Of a stretch of 64,000 nucleotides of DNA, positions 9,130 through 17,282 are shown in pieces. Position 1 is the stretch's first letter; every line of letters begins with the position of its first letter. A program made the position numbers and the translations under genes. Source of the stretch: JAKZRT01 sp965247915 (GTDB taxonomy: Bacteria; Pseudomonadota; Alphaproteobacteria; Rhodobacterales; Rhodobacteraceae); the NCBI GenBank assembly GCA_965247915.1, contig OZ252048.1, positions 2,356,001-2,420,000 on the forward strand, read 5' to 3'. Below the pieces are notes generated by a model. The model did not search any database. It worked only from the letters and a program-made list of their open reading frames with translations, and was not told the DNA's origin.

Positions 9130-9419
9130 ATAACCCTTAAAAATCAACCACTTATTATTCACCCCTCAGGGTGAGCGTCCGAGCGTCCGAATGCGTCCGA
9201 TCCGGACGATGTTCGCTGATTGTTTCCTTGCTGGTCGGCAAGGCCTTGCCATCATCGAGGCCATACCCATACGCGGCCTCTTCGATGTCACTCAAAATTG
9301 CAATGTGCCGCGCGTGCTGTTGGTGCATAGCCTTGACGGCCTCAGAATTTTCGCAGTGAACAGCGTCCCAAGCGTCCAGTCTGACCGGCGAAATTCTAAA
9401 GCGTCAAAATAAGATTGGT
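9130..9419. other. gene-poor remnant beside tRNA-Asn with GCGTCC repeats
   Basis: No convincing intact gene is present. Five direct copies of GCGTCC occur, three as GCGTCCGA at 9175, 9183 and 9193 and two at 9363 and 9372. A minus-strand frame at 9155-9328 could encode a 57-residue peptide (starting MHQQHARHIAILSDIEEAA); the frame is open further upstream without a start codon, so it may be the tail of a lost gene. The arrangement next to a tRNA 3' end suggests leftover integration-site DNA. Confidence 0.35.
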
Positions 9420-9695
9420 TCACGAAACAACTTTCGGCTTTTTCTCAATGGTGGCTTCGTCAAGAAGCTCCTGTAGGAAAGCCATGTCACCCGGTATCTC
9501 CCGCACTAGACGATCAAGCCGGGGTTGCCCGATTGTTCCGATGATGACTTCTGGCCGAAACAAGCGGAGCCGAGCAGACCCCTCAAAGTAGTGCTCCATG
9601 GCCAACACCTCATCATTAGAGGCCATTTCCCGAAGCTGTTTGCCCACAATATCTGACGGCACAGCAAATTGCCCGTCTGGCGTTACGACAACAGG
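9420..9695 (-). pseudogene. 3' fragment of an unknown gene cut by the IS3 element
   Basis: The frame is open from the IS boundary at 9695 to a TGA at 9420, giving 91 residues that begin PVVVTPDGQFAVPSD and end KKPKVVS. No start codon belongs to it apart from an internal GTG at 9662, so the 5' end is missing. I do not recognise the family; the fragment is acidic and helical toward its end. The opposite flank of the IS holds an unrelated exporter gene, so the missing part was lost by deletion or rearrangement and not merely separated. Confidence 0.55.
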
Positions 9696-9768
9696 TGTCC
9701 GTCGTCATATAAAATGGGACATCAGAGCGGTTTGAGTTTTGGAGGCTCTGGTTCGTTTGTGTGATTGA

Positions 9769-10749
9769 TTATGCCGCGAGTTTTTGATGTTGCAAGCGGC
9801 GTTGTCGGATTGTCAGTTTCCTGATCTTTTCCCTTTCTCTGATGATGGCCTTGCCGCGCCCGAAGTAGACGTCGGCGGGTGTGACGTTGTTCAGGCTCTC
9901 GTGGTAGCGCTGGTTGTTGTAGTAATCGACGAAGGCCCCGATCTGGCGTTTAAGATCGCCGGGCAGATAGTAGTTTTCCAGCAAAACCCGGTTCTTCATC
10001 GTCTGATGCCAGCGCTCGATCTTCCCCTGGGTTTGCGGATGGAACGGCGCACCGCGAACATGGTCCATCTGTCGATCCTCGAGCCATTCGGCCAGGTCGC
10101 CAGAGATGTAGCAAGAGCCGTTATCGCTCAGCAGACGGGGCTTGTGTCTCACAACCGCCTGATCACAACCTGACGCCGCCAGGGCCAGCTCAATCGTCGC
10201 CGCCACGTCCTCGGCCCGCATGTTTGTGCAGAGCTTCCAGGCGATGATGTAGCGGCTGTAATCGTCCAGGATCGTGCTGAGATAATACCAACCCCAGCCA
10301 ATGATCCTGAAGTAGGTGAAGTCGGTTTGCCACATCTGGTTGATAGCGGTGGTTTTGTCCGTGAACTCGTCGGCAGCTTTGATCACAACATAGTCGGGCG
10401 CGGTGATCAGATCAGCTTCCTTCAGAAAGCGGTAAACCGATGATTCAGAGATAAAATACTGCTTCTCATCGGTATACTTTACCGCCAGTTCCCGGGTCGT
10501 CAGCGCCTCGTGCTCCAGTGCAAATTCAATCAGATCGTCTCGCCGATCTTGGGGAATGCGGTTCCAGACCGACTTTGGGCAGGGTGAGCGATCCGCCAGG
10601 GCGTCAAAGCCGCCTTCGACATAGCGGTCATACCATCGGTAGAATGTGGTGCGCGGAATGCCCAGCATATCCAAGGTTTGCTTCGCAGGCAGATGGGACC
10701 CCTCAACGGTGCGGATGATTTCCAACTTCTCTGACGCTGGATACCTCAT
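9769..10749 (-). CDS. IS3-family transposase OrfB (integrase core)
   Basis: A 326-residue rve-fold transposase subunit. The DDE residues are visible in WQTDFTYF, LLSDNGSCY and QGKIERWHQTMK, with the C-terminal NNQRYHESLNNVTPADVYFG block of the IS3 group. The N terminus contains a helix-turn-helix (TLDMLGIPRTTFYRWYDRY). The ATG at 10749 overlaps the TGA of orfA as ATGA, allowing re-initiation. The same frame also extends upstream through the slippery A7G site, so an OrfAB fusion by -1 frameshifting is possible. The frame is intact. Confidence 0.9.
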   Translation of the reverse strand: MRYPASEKLEIIRTVEGSHLPAKQTLDMLGIPRTTFYRWYDRYVEGGFDALADRSPCPKSVWNRIPQDRRDDLIEFALEHEALTTRELAVKYTDEKQYFISESSVYRFLKEADLITAPDYVVIKAADEFTDKTTAINQMWQTDFTYFRIIGWGWYYLSTILDDYSRYIIAWKLCTNMRAEDVAATIELALAASGCDQAVVRHKPRLLSDNGSCYISGDLAEWLEDRQMDHVRGAPFHPQTQGKIERWHQTMKNRVLLENYYLPGDLKRQIGAFVDYYNNQRYHESLNNVTPADVYFGRGKAIIREREKIRKLTIRQRRLQHQKLAA

Positions 10750-11126
10750 TCCTCGTATCCCCCATCCCCTGTCATGCTTTTTTTGAGCAGACGGTTTTCC
10801 AGGATCAAGTCGGCCACACATTCTTTCAATGCCAAGGCCTCAGAACGTAGCTCCTTCACCTCGGGTGACGTCGCCTGACGCGCCGTATCGCCGGACAGAC
10901 GGCGTTTCCCTGCTTCGGGGAACTCCTTGGACCAGCTGTAATACAGACTCTCTGAGATGCCCTCGCGGCGACACAGTGCTGAGATGCTTTCCTCGCCCCG
11001 AAGACCCGCCAAAACAATGCGGATCTTCTCCTCGGCTGAATACGTTTGCCGGGTCTTGCGGCGGATGGTTTTGACCAGCCTGTCAGCCGAGGCTTTGCTG
11101 GTTCCGGATTGCTTGTTCATCTTCAC
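10746..11126 (-). CDS. IS3-family transposase OrfA (helix-turn-helix)
   Basis: A 126-residue DNA-binding subunit of the IS3 transposase. The HTH_Tnp_1 helix-turn-helix is seen in YSAEEKIRIVLAGLRG followed by ISALCRREGISESLYYSW. A leucine-rich coiled coil (ALKECVADLILENRLLKKS) near the C terminus would mediate multimerisation. AAGGAG precedes the ATG at 11126 with a suitable spacer. It ends in an ATGA overlap with orfB. Confidence 0.88.
   Translation of the reverse strand: MKMNKQSGTSKASADRLVKTIRRKTRQTYSAEEKIRIVLAGLRGEESISALCRREGISESLYYSWSKEFPEAGKRRLSGDTARQATSPEVKELRSEALALKECVADLILENRLLKKSMTGDGGYEE
10777..10784 (-). other. A7G slippery site for -1 frameshifting in the IS3 element
   Basis: On the coding strand AAAAAAAG occurs inside codons LKKS of orfA. 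A -1 slip here moves the ribosome into the orfB frame (KKHDRGWGIRG, then MRYPASE), making the fused transposase typical of IS3. The heptanucleotide A6G is a standard IS3 frameshift signal. No stimulatory hairpin was verified. Confidence 0.6.
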
Positions 11127-11205
11127 TCCTTGACGGTTGCGATGAACCAGAAATCCTCCTGATGCTAAACCCTCATATCTGTCCCAAAGGCGCTGACGTC
11201 AGACA

Positions 11206-11625
11206 GTCTTCGGGCCAGATTGCCAGCAGGTCGCCAACGATCAGCACGTCACCCCGCCCCACGGTTTCGCGCGCGTTGATCAGCGATGTGACATCGTCCA
11301 GATGCGGCACGTTTTCGGACAGATCTTCGTGGAGAGCCCGGACGTTCGACAGAGTTTCGTCAGTGAAAAGCTGATCCGGCTCAACCGCGATGATGATCGC
11401 GTCTTCGCGCCCGAAGCGTTCCTTGAAATCACTGTAGCGCGTCAGCGTCGGATCATCGGCGCGCAGGAATGATTCGTTCGACGTATCGATGGTCAGCTTG
11501 GTCACCCCCGACGCCATGGCCGCAAAAACCGCCAGCGAGGCCAGCAAAACCGCCACCCTGTAACGGCAGACCGCCGCAGTTGCGGTTTCAAAATGACCTT
11601 CGATGTTGCTGCGCAGATCGCCCAT
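11206..11625 (-). pseudogene. 5' stub of an RND/MMPL-family exporter, truncated by IS3
   Basis: The first 140 codons of what is normally a protein of 750 or more residues. After MGDLRSNIEGHFE comes one membrane helix (VAVLLASLAVFAAMASGV, residues 23-40). The family signature then follows: LTIDTSNESFLRADDPTL and the DAIIIAVEPDQLF region, matching the first periplasmic loop of MMPL/RND permeases. The frame runs 15 codons into the IS before a stop. The rest of the exporter is not in the window. It is upstream of nothing it could be co-transcribed with, so it is non-functional. Confidence 0.75.
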
Positions 11626-11810
11626 AAATCGCTCCGGTCCAGGTCTGCTTGTCGGGGCAGTATACAGCACAAGTGCCGGACCGTGGAACCAGACCAGCCG
11701 CCGGTTGATCGCCGCAACGATGCAGGGCGTGTCGCCGTCGGATGCTGAAACCACCCGCAGAGTGCTGCACCAAATGACTAACACTCTGCTCGGGATACGG
11801 GCCTGAGGTT

Positions 11811-12998
11811 TCAGTCTTTGACCACCAACTTGCGCGGCACATCTGCCAGGCATTCGGGGCCGGATTTGCCGATGCGGATGCTTTCGGTGATCTCGAACCC
11901 CCAATCGTCCATCCAAAGCCCGGTCATGAAATGCAAGGTCATGTTTTCGCGCAGAACCGTCTTGTCGCCGGGGCGCAGCGACATCGTGCGCTCGCCCCAG
12001 TCGGGCGGGTACGAGACGCCAATCGGATAGCCGGCGCGGTTGTCCTTCACGATCCCGTATTTGTTGAGAACCGCAAAGAACGCCTGCGCGATGTCTTCGC
12101 ACATGTTCCCAACTTTCGCGGCCTCCAGCCCGGCTTCCATGCCCTCAAGCACCGCTTTTTCGGCGTCCAGAAAGGTTTGCGTCGGCTTGCCCAGAAACAC
12201 CGTGCGCGACAGCGGGCAGTGGTAACGGTGGTGCACCCTGGCGATCTCGAAAAACGTGCCCTCGCCCGCCCGCATTGGTTCGTCATCCCAAGTCAGATGC
12301 GGTGCCGCGGCGTCCGCGCCCGAGGGCAGCAGCGGAACGATCCCCGGATAGTCACCGCCGCCGCCGATATCAGGGTCGTAGCGCAGCGAGGCGTCGTAGA
12401 TCTCGGCCACCAGATCGCATTTGCATAGCCCCGGTTCGATCTTGTCGACGATCCGGGCGTGCATCCGTTCGACAATGCGCCCGGCAATGCGCATGTATTC
12501 CAGCTCGGTTTCGGATTTGACCGCGCGCTGCCAGTTCACCAGCGCCGTCGCATCGGCAAAACGCGCGTTCGGCAGGCCCGCCCGCAAATTTGCAAAGGCA
12601 GCGGCCGAAAACCAGTAATTGTCCATCTCGACGCCGATAGTGCCGCGGTCGAGCTTTCGGTCGGCAAGACGTTGTGACAGGTCCTGCATCGGGTGGCGGT
12701 CGGGCGACTGAACATAATGATCGGCGTAGCCGAGGATGTTCGCCGGGTGCATGAAAGCGGTGCGCGGCGCGCCCTTGGCATCCTGCCCGCGGCCATACCA
12801 GATCGGGTCACCGTCAAGGCCCAGAACAACGCATTGGTGAACGTAAAACGACCAGCCGTCATAGCCGGTCAGCCAGTTCATGTTCGACGGGTCGGATACG
12901 ATCAACAGATCAAGACCGTGGTCCTGCATGGCGGTCCGGGTCCTGTCGATGCGCACGGCGAATTCGTCGCGCGAGAAGTACAGTTTTGGCATTGGCAT
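11811..12998 (-). CDS. M24-family hydrolase, ectoine hydrolase (DoeA/EutD)-like
   Basis: A 395-residue cytoplasmic pita-bread hydrolase with an N-terminal creatinase domain (residues 10-160) and a C-terminal M24 domain. The stretch SNMNWLTGYDGWSFYVHQ near residue 40 is what I associate with ectoine hydrolase DoeA/EutD, which opens the ectoine ring to N-acetyl-diaminobutyrate. The length also matches. The metal-binding Asp pair of true aminopeptidases is not seen (EIARVHHRYHCPLSRT occurs instead), as expected for metal-independent creatinase-like enzymes. AAGGGGAAC precedes the start. No other ectoine genes are nearby, so a different small cyclic or amide substrate is possible. It is followed on the plus strand by catabolic genes and sits next to an EamA transporter. 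Confidence 0.62.
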   Translation of the reverse strand: MPMPKLYFSRDEFAVRIDRTRTAMQDHGLDLLIVSDPSNMNWLTGYDGWSFYVHQCVVLGLDGDPIWYGRGQDAKGAPRTAFMHPANILGYADHYVQSPDRHPMQDLSQRLADRKLDRGTIGVEMDNYWFSAAAFANLRAGLPNARFADATALVNWQRAVKSETELEYMRIAGRIVERMHARIVDKIEPGLCKCDLVAEIYDASLRYDPDIGGGGDYPGIVPLLPSGADAAAPHLTWDDEPMRAGEGTFFEIARVHHRYHCPLSRTVFLGKPTQTFLDAEKAVLEGMEAGLEAAKVGNMCEDIAQAFFAVLNKYGIVKDNRAGYPIGVSYPPDWGERTMSLRPGDKTVLRENMTLHFMTGLWMDDWGFEITESIRIGKSGPECLADVPRKLVVKD

Positions 12999-13038
12999 CG
13001 GTCTGTTCCCCTTATTTCAGACTGAAAAGCGGCCTGTC

Positions 13039-13872
13039 TTAGGCGAGCGCCAGGCCGATGACCCCGGCGGCCACGATCACCGCCGCGATAATCCGGCGGC
13101 CCGCCGGTCCTTCGCCCAGAAAGAATATGCCGATCATGGCCGCGAATATCACCGAGGTTTCACGCACTGCCGACACCACGCCTAGCGGGGCAAGCGTCAT
13201 GGCATAAATCACCAATGCATAGGCCAGGCCCGAAATCAGCCCGCCCGCCAGCCCGGCCCAGAACTGACGCGCCGGGATCATCGCCCGCGCCCGCAGTCGC
13301 GGAAAAAGGAAATGCAGGACGATCACGCTTTCAGCCACGAAAAGCCAGGCGATGTAGGACAGCGTGCCACCCGCTTGCCGCGCGCCGATGCCATCGACAA
13401 TCGAGTAGGCAGCGACAGAAAACGCCGTCAAAGCCGCCGCGCCCAGTGCCGGTGCCGAGGCGCGCGACGCCTGCCCGATGGCCAGAAAAAGAATGCCTCC
13501 AGAAACCCCGGCAATGCCCACCCAGGCCAGTGGCGGCAAGTATTCTCCAACCCAAAACGCCGCGCCAAGGGCGGTCAGAACCGGGGCATATCCACGCGCA
13601 ATCGGGTAGACGACCGACAGATCGCCCAGCCGGTAGGATAGGTTCAAAAGATGGAAATAACCCCAGTGGAGGAACGTCGAGAAGGCTATCAACACCCAGA
13701 CGGAAGAGTCCGGCAATGGCAACCAGAACACCAGAACCACCCCCGGGATCACATGCCCGAGCCCGATCAGGCCAAGGGTGGTGCGCTGATCGCCTGCGCC
13801 TTTGACAATGGCGTTCCAGACCGCGTGCAACAGCGCTGCGCCAAGCACGATCAGAAAAACCGATCCGGTCAA
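13039..13872 (-). CDS. EamA/DMT-superfamily transporter
   Basis: A 277-residue inner-membrane protein with about ten hydrophobic helices in two EamA repeats. The first repeat runs from FLIVLGAALLHAVWNAIVKG to about residue 130, the second from ALTAFSVAAYSIVDGIGA to the end. These carriers usually export metabolites or amino acids. I chose the TTG at 13872 because GGAGG lies five bases upstream and the protein then begins directly before helix one; the frame extends to 14100, but that part overlaps the divergent gene's promoter. It ends 40 bases upstream of the M24 hydrolase start on the same strand, so it probably is the first gene of a two-gene unit. Confidence 0.82.
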   Translation of the reverse strand: MTGSVFLIVLGAALLHAVWNAIVKGAGDQRTTLGLIGLGHVIPGVVLVFWLPLPDSSVWVLIAFSTFLHWGYFHLLNLSYRLGDLSVVYPIARGYAPVLTALGAAFWVGEYLPPLAWVGIAGVSGGILFLAIGQASRASAPALGAAALTAFSVAAYSIVDGIGARQAGGTLSYIAWLFVAESVIVLHFLFPRLRARAMIPARQFWAGLAGGLISGLAYALVIYAMTLAPLGVVSAVRETSVIFAAMIGIFFLGEGPAGRRIIAAVIVAAGVIGLALA

Positions 13873-14093
13873 GGGTGCCTCCGCACAGGTGACAGTCACA
13901 TCGCCCCGTAACCGCAAATCGGCACGGGTTAGGTCCAGGCGCCGATAGCACAGGCCCAAACTTGTTTCGAGCGGAAAGAGCGCATGTTGAGGGATGGCAT
14001 CAGCAGCGGGCCAACGGGATCGCGACCGCAAAGCTGGCCTCTTGCCCTCGAAGTAGGAAACCGCAAAACTGCCCGAAAAAACGGGAGTGATGG

Positions 14094-15002
14094 ATGACAA
14101 AAGCCCGCCATGGCATCTATGCCGCCGCTATTTCGCCGATCACGGCCGAGGGCGCGCTCGACGTGGTGCGGCTGGTCGCCTACTGCCAGCACCTGTTGGG
14201 CGATGGCGGTTGCGACGGCGTGGCCCCCAACGGCACCACCGGCGAAGGCACGTCTATATCGGTAGACGAGCGCATGGCCCTGCCTGCCGCATTTGCCGAG
14301 GCCGAAATTGCGCCCGATCGGGTAATTTTTGGCACCGGCAATCCGGCGGTGCGCGATGCGATCAGGTTGAGCGCGAACGCGGTTCATCAGGGCTATCCGA
14401 ATGTCCTGGTGCTTCCGCGCCACTTCTACAATGGCGTCAGCGACGACGGGCTTTTCGCTTATTACGCGCGCATCGTCGAGGGCGTGGGCGTTGACCGGCT
14501 CAGGCTTTACCTCTATCATTTTCCCCAGATGTCGGCGACGCCGCTGTCGCCTGCCCTCGTGGCCCGGCTGCGGGCCACGTTCGGGTCAATGATCGCGGGC
14601 CTCAAAGACAGTTCGGGCGACATGGCGGGCAGCCGGGCCTTTGTCGATGCGGGTGGCGGCCTGGGCGAAGGGTTTGACGTTTTTCCCTCGTCCGAGGCGC
14701 TGCTGTTCGAGGCGCTCGATGCGGGATGCGCGGGCATTATTTCGGGGTCCACGAATGTGTTCGCGCCTTTGGTTCAGGCGGCGCGCCGCGCCGGCCGGGA
14801 CACGCCGGAGTTTGATTTAGTAAGGAAAGCCAGGAGCTTCGCAGAAGAATTTAATCTGATTGCCGCGATGAAATACGCCGAAGAGCTGCGCACCGGCGAT
14901 GCGGTCTGGGCCAATCTGGCCCCGCCCCTGACCGCGCTTGGCCGGGCCGATGCCGCCCGGTTTCGGACAGGTCTCGCGCAATTCGTGGCGGTCCCGGCAT
15001 GA
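14094..15002 (+). CDS. dihydrodipicolinate synthase/N-acetylneuraminate lyase-family protein
   Basis: A 302-residue TIM-barrel class I aldolase. The Schiff-base lysine is in AGLKDSSGDM near residue 163, the partner tyrosine in LYLYHFPQ near 138, and the substrate-carboxylate loop NGTTGEGTSI near 43. The DapA/NanA fold is clear but the context is catabolic (aldolase, aldehyde dehydrogenase, flavin oxidoreductase follow), so a pyruvate-dependent lyase acting on a sugar acid or similar compound is more likely than lysine biosynthesis. GGGAG precedes the ATG at 14094. The stop overlaps the next start as ATGA, indicating translational coupling. Confidence 0.85.
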   Translation: MTKARHGIYAAAISPITAEGALDVVRLVAYCQHLLGDGGCDGVAPNGTTGEGTSISVDERMALPAAFAEAEIAPDRVIFGTGNPAVRDAIRLSANAVHQGYPNVLVLPRHFYNGVSDDGLFAYYARIVEGVGVDRLRLYLYHFPQMSATPLSPALVARLRATFGSMIAGLKDSSGDMAGSRAFVDAGGGLGEGFDVFPSSEALLFEALDAGCAGIISGSTNVFAPLVQAARRAGRDTPEFDLVRKARSFAEEFNLIAAMKYAEELRTGDAVWANLAPPLTALGRADAARFRTGLAQFVAVPA

Positions 15003-15664
15003 CCAGCGAGACCGCGAAACGAGCGTCGATCATCGACGCCTGCGTGAGGATGAACGCCACCGGGCTGAACCAGGGCACGTCAGGAAATATCAGCCTGCGC
15101 CACGGGCGCGGGTTGCTGATCACACCGACATCGATGGCTTACGAGATCATGGTTCCTTCGGACATCGCATTTCTGCCGGCGCTGGACCGCGACGGCTATG
15201 ACGGCCCGCGGGCCCCTTCATCAGAATGGCGGTTCCACCGCGACATCTATGCGGCCCGGCCCGAGATCGGGGCCATCGTTCACACCCATTCGACCTATGC
15301 CACCGTGCTTTCCATGCTGCGCCTGCCGATCCCGGCTGCCCATTACATGATCGCGGCATTTGGCGGCAATGACATCCGATGTTCGGACTATGCGACCTTC
15401 GGCACGGCTGAGCTTTCCAGCCATGTTGTTAAGGCGCTTGAGGAACGTTTTGGCTGTTTGATCGGATCGCACGGGATGGTCGCTTGCGGGCGCGACCTGG
15501 CCCAGGCCATGTGGCGCGCAGAAGCGCTGGAGACTCTGGCGCGCCAATACTATCTGGCGCGACAGGCCGGCAAACCCGTCATCCTGGACGCCGCCGAGAT
15601 TGGGCGCGTCGCGGGGAAAATTTCCGCAGGTTATGGCGGTTCCGGGTACGAAGAAGAACAATAG
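14999..15664 (+). CDS. class II aldolase/adducin-family protein (fuculose-phosphate aldolase-like)
   Basis: A 221-residue zinc aldolase. The N terminus has the phosphate-binding GLNQGTSGNISLR loop near residues 22-34, and zinc ligands are in IVHTHSTYATVLS near residue 95 with a third histidine in IGSHGMVACG near 158. The acid residue at APSSEWRFHRDIY is in place. Such enzymes split L-fuculose 1-phosphate or related ketose phosphates. It begins inside the stop codon of the DapA-family gene, so the two are made together. The substrate is not inferable. Confidence 0.85.
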   Translation: MTSETAKRASIIDACVRMNATGLNQGTSGNISLRHGRGLLITPTSMAYEIMVPSDIAFLPALDRDGYDGPRAPSSEWRFHRDIYAARPEIGAIVHTHSTYATVLSMLRLPIPAAHYMIAAFGGNDIRCSDYATFGTAELSSHVVKALEERFGCLIGSHGMVACGRDLAQAMWRAEALETLARQYYLARQAGKPVILDAAEIGRVAGKISAGYGGSGYEEEQ

Positions 15665-15791
15665 CCCGTCGCCACCGGACACCGCCAACTTCGCGAAAAA
15701 TCGGCGCGTAGGGCGGAAAATTATTCAATTTTCAGAGACAAAAAAATTTGGCACACCTATGGGGCCAGAATCCACCTCAGGGGGCGATGTT

Positions 15792-17270
15792 ATGGGCAGA
15801 ATCAAGACCTATTCAATGCTGATCGACGGCGACTGGGCCCAGGCCAGCGACGGCGGAACCTTCGATAGCTTCGAGCCCGCAACCGGCCGCGTATGGGCGC
15901 GGGTGCCCGAAGCCACCGAGGCCGACATCGACCGGGCGGTGCGCGCGGCGCATTCGGCTCTTGACGGACCCTGGGGCCAGATGACCGCGACCGAGCGCGG
16001 AAAATACCTCGGCCGCCTCGGCAACTTGCTGGCCGAAAACTCTGAGCTGATCGGGCGCACCAAAACCCGCGACACCGGTAAATTGTTCAAGGAAACCCGC
16101 TGGCAAGCCGCTTATATTGCCGAATATCTGCACTTTTTCGCCGGGGCATCCGACAAGATCCAAGGCGAGACGCTGCCGATCGACAAGCCCGACATGTTCG
16201 TTTTTACGGTGCGCGAGCCGCTGGGCGTGATCGCGGCGGTGATCCCCTGGAACAGCCAGATATTTCTTAGCGCAGTCAAGATCGGGCCTGCCCTGGCCGC
16301 GGGCAACACCATGGTGCTGAAGGCGTCCGAACATGGGCCTGCGCCGCTTCTGGAGTTTGGGCGTCTGGTGGCCCTGGCAGGCATTCCGGACGGGGTAGTC
16401 AACATCGTCACCGGCCACGCCGAGCCTTGCGGGCGCGCCCTGACCAGCCATCCGCTGGTGGCCCGCATTGCCTTTACCGGCGGGCCAGAAACCGCCCGCC
16501 ACATCCTGCGCAATTCGGCCGAGAACCTGGCCGAGGTGTCGTTGGAACTTGGTGGCAAGTCGCCGTTTATCGTCTTTGACGACGCTGATCTCACATCAGC
16601 GGTCAACGGGTCGGTCGCGGGTATTTTCGGGGCTTCGGGCCAAAGCTGCGTGGCGGGCTCGCGGCTTTATGTCCACCAGGACATAGCCGATGCCTTCCTC
16701 GAACGACTGACGGCCATCGCCAAAAGTATCAAGATCGGCGACCCGCAGGCCGACGAGACCGAAATGGGGCCGCTTTGTACGCAGGCTCAGGTCGATCATA
16801 TCACCCGGCAAATTGCGATCGCCCGCGATGAAGGCGCGACCATTCTGACCGGCGGCGGCCAGCCAAAGGGCATTTCGGGTCTGTTCTTTGAACCCACCAT
16901 TATCGACTGTCCGCGCCAGGACCTGACGATTTTCGACACCGAACTGTTCGGGCCGGTTCTGGCGGTGCAGCGGTTCAGGACCGAAGACGAGGTGGTGGCG
17001 CTGGCCAATGACACGCGACACGGGCTGGCGGCGGGAATATTCACCCGCGACGGGGCACGGTCGCTCAGGATGGCAAAGCGCATCAAGGCCGGGATCGTCT
17101 GGGTCAATACATACCGCGCGATCTCGCCGATTGCCGAATTTGGCGGTCTGAAGGCGTCCGGATACGGCCGCGAAGGCGGGTTGCAGGCGGTTTATGATTA
17201 TACCCGGCCCAAGACCGTCTGGATGAACATGTCCGACGCACCCATTGCCAACCCTTTCCAACCCCAATAA
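15792..17270 (+). CDS. aldehyde dehydrogenase family protein
   Basis: A 492-residue NAD(P)-dependent aldehyde dehydrogenase. Visible features are the coenzyme loop VIPWNSQ near residue 150, the general-base glutamate in VSLELGGKSPF near 250, the catalytic cysteine in GASGQSCVAGSR near 283, and the late EFGGLKASGYGRE motif. The ATG at 15792 (MGRIKTYSMLIDG) is preceded by AGGGGG; an in-frame ATG at 15759 and an open extension to 15600 overlap the aldolase gene and are unlikely. The 127-base gap to the aldolase contains an AT-rich stretch (15716-15760) that could be an internal promoter. It likely oxidises an aldehyde released by the two upstream lyases. Confidence 0.9.
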   Translation: MGRIKTYSMLIDGDWAQASDGGTFDSFEPATGRVWARVPEATEADIDRAVRAAHSALDGPWGQMTATERGKYLGRLGNLLAENSELIGRTKTRDTGKLFKETRWQAAYIAEYLHFFAGASDKIQGETLPIDKPDMFVFTVREPLGVIAAVIPWNSQIFLSAVKIGPALAAGNTMVLKASEHGPAPLLEFGRLVALAGIPDGVVNIVTGHAEPCGRALTSHPLVARIAFTGGPETARHILRNSAENLAEVSLELGGKSPFIVFDDADLTSAVNGSVAGIFGASGQSCVAGSRLYVHQDIADAFLERLTAIAKSIKIGDPQADETEMGPLCTQAQVDHITRQIAIARDEGATILTGGGQPKGISGLFFEPTIIDCPRQDLTIFDTELFGPVLAVQRFRTEDEVVALANDTRHGLAAGIFTRDGARSLRMAKRIKAGIVWVNTYRAISPIAEFGGLKASGYGREGGLQAVYDYTRPKTVWMNMSDAPIANPFQPQ

Positions 17271-17282
17271 CCAGGTAAGCGC

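Larger units (their letters stand above)
9696..11205 (-). mobile_element. IS3-family insertion sequence
   Basis: About 1.51 kb carrying overlapping orfA and orfB. The ends form imperfect inverted repeats of about 26 bases: both start TGTC, share CGTCA at positions 8-12 and TGGGACA at positions 20-26, and finish 5'-TG...CA-3' as IS3 elements do. The flanks (CAGG before 9696, GTCT after 11205) do not match, so there is no target duplication, and the interrupted genes on the two sides are unrelated. Both signs point to an IS-mediated deletion or inversion after insertion. Confidence 0.85.
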
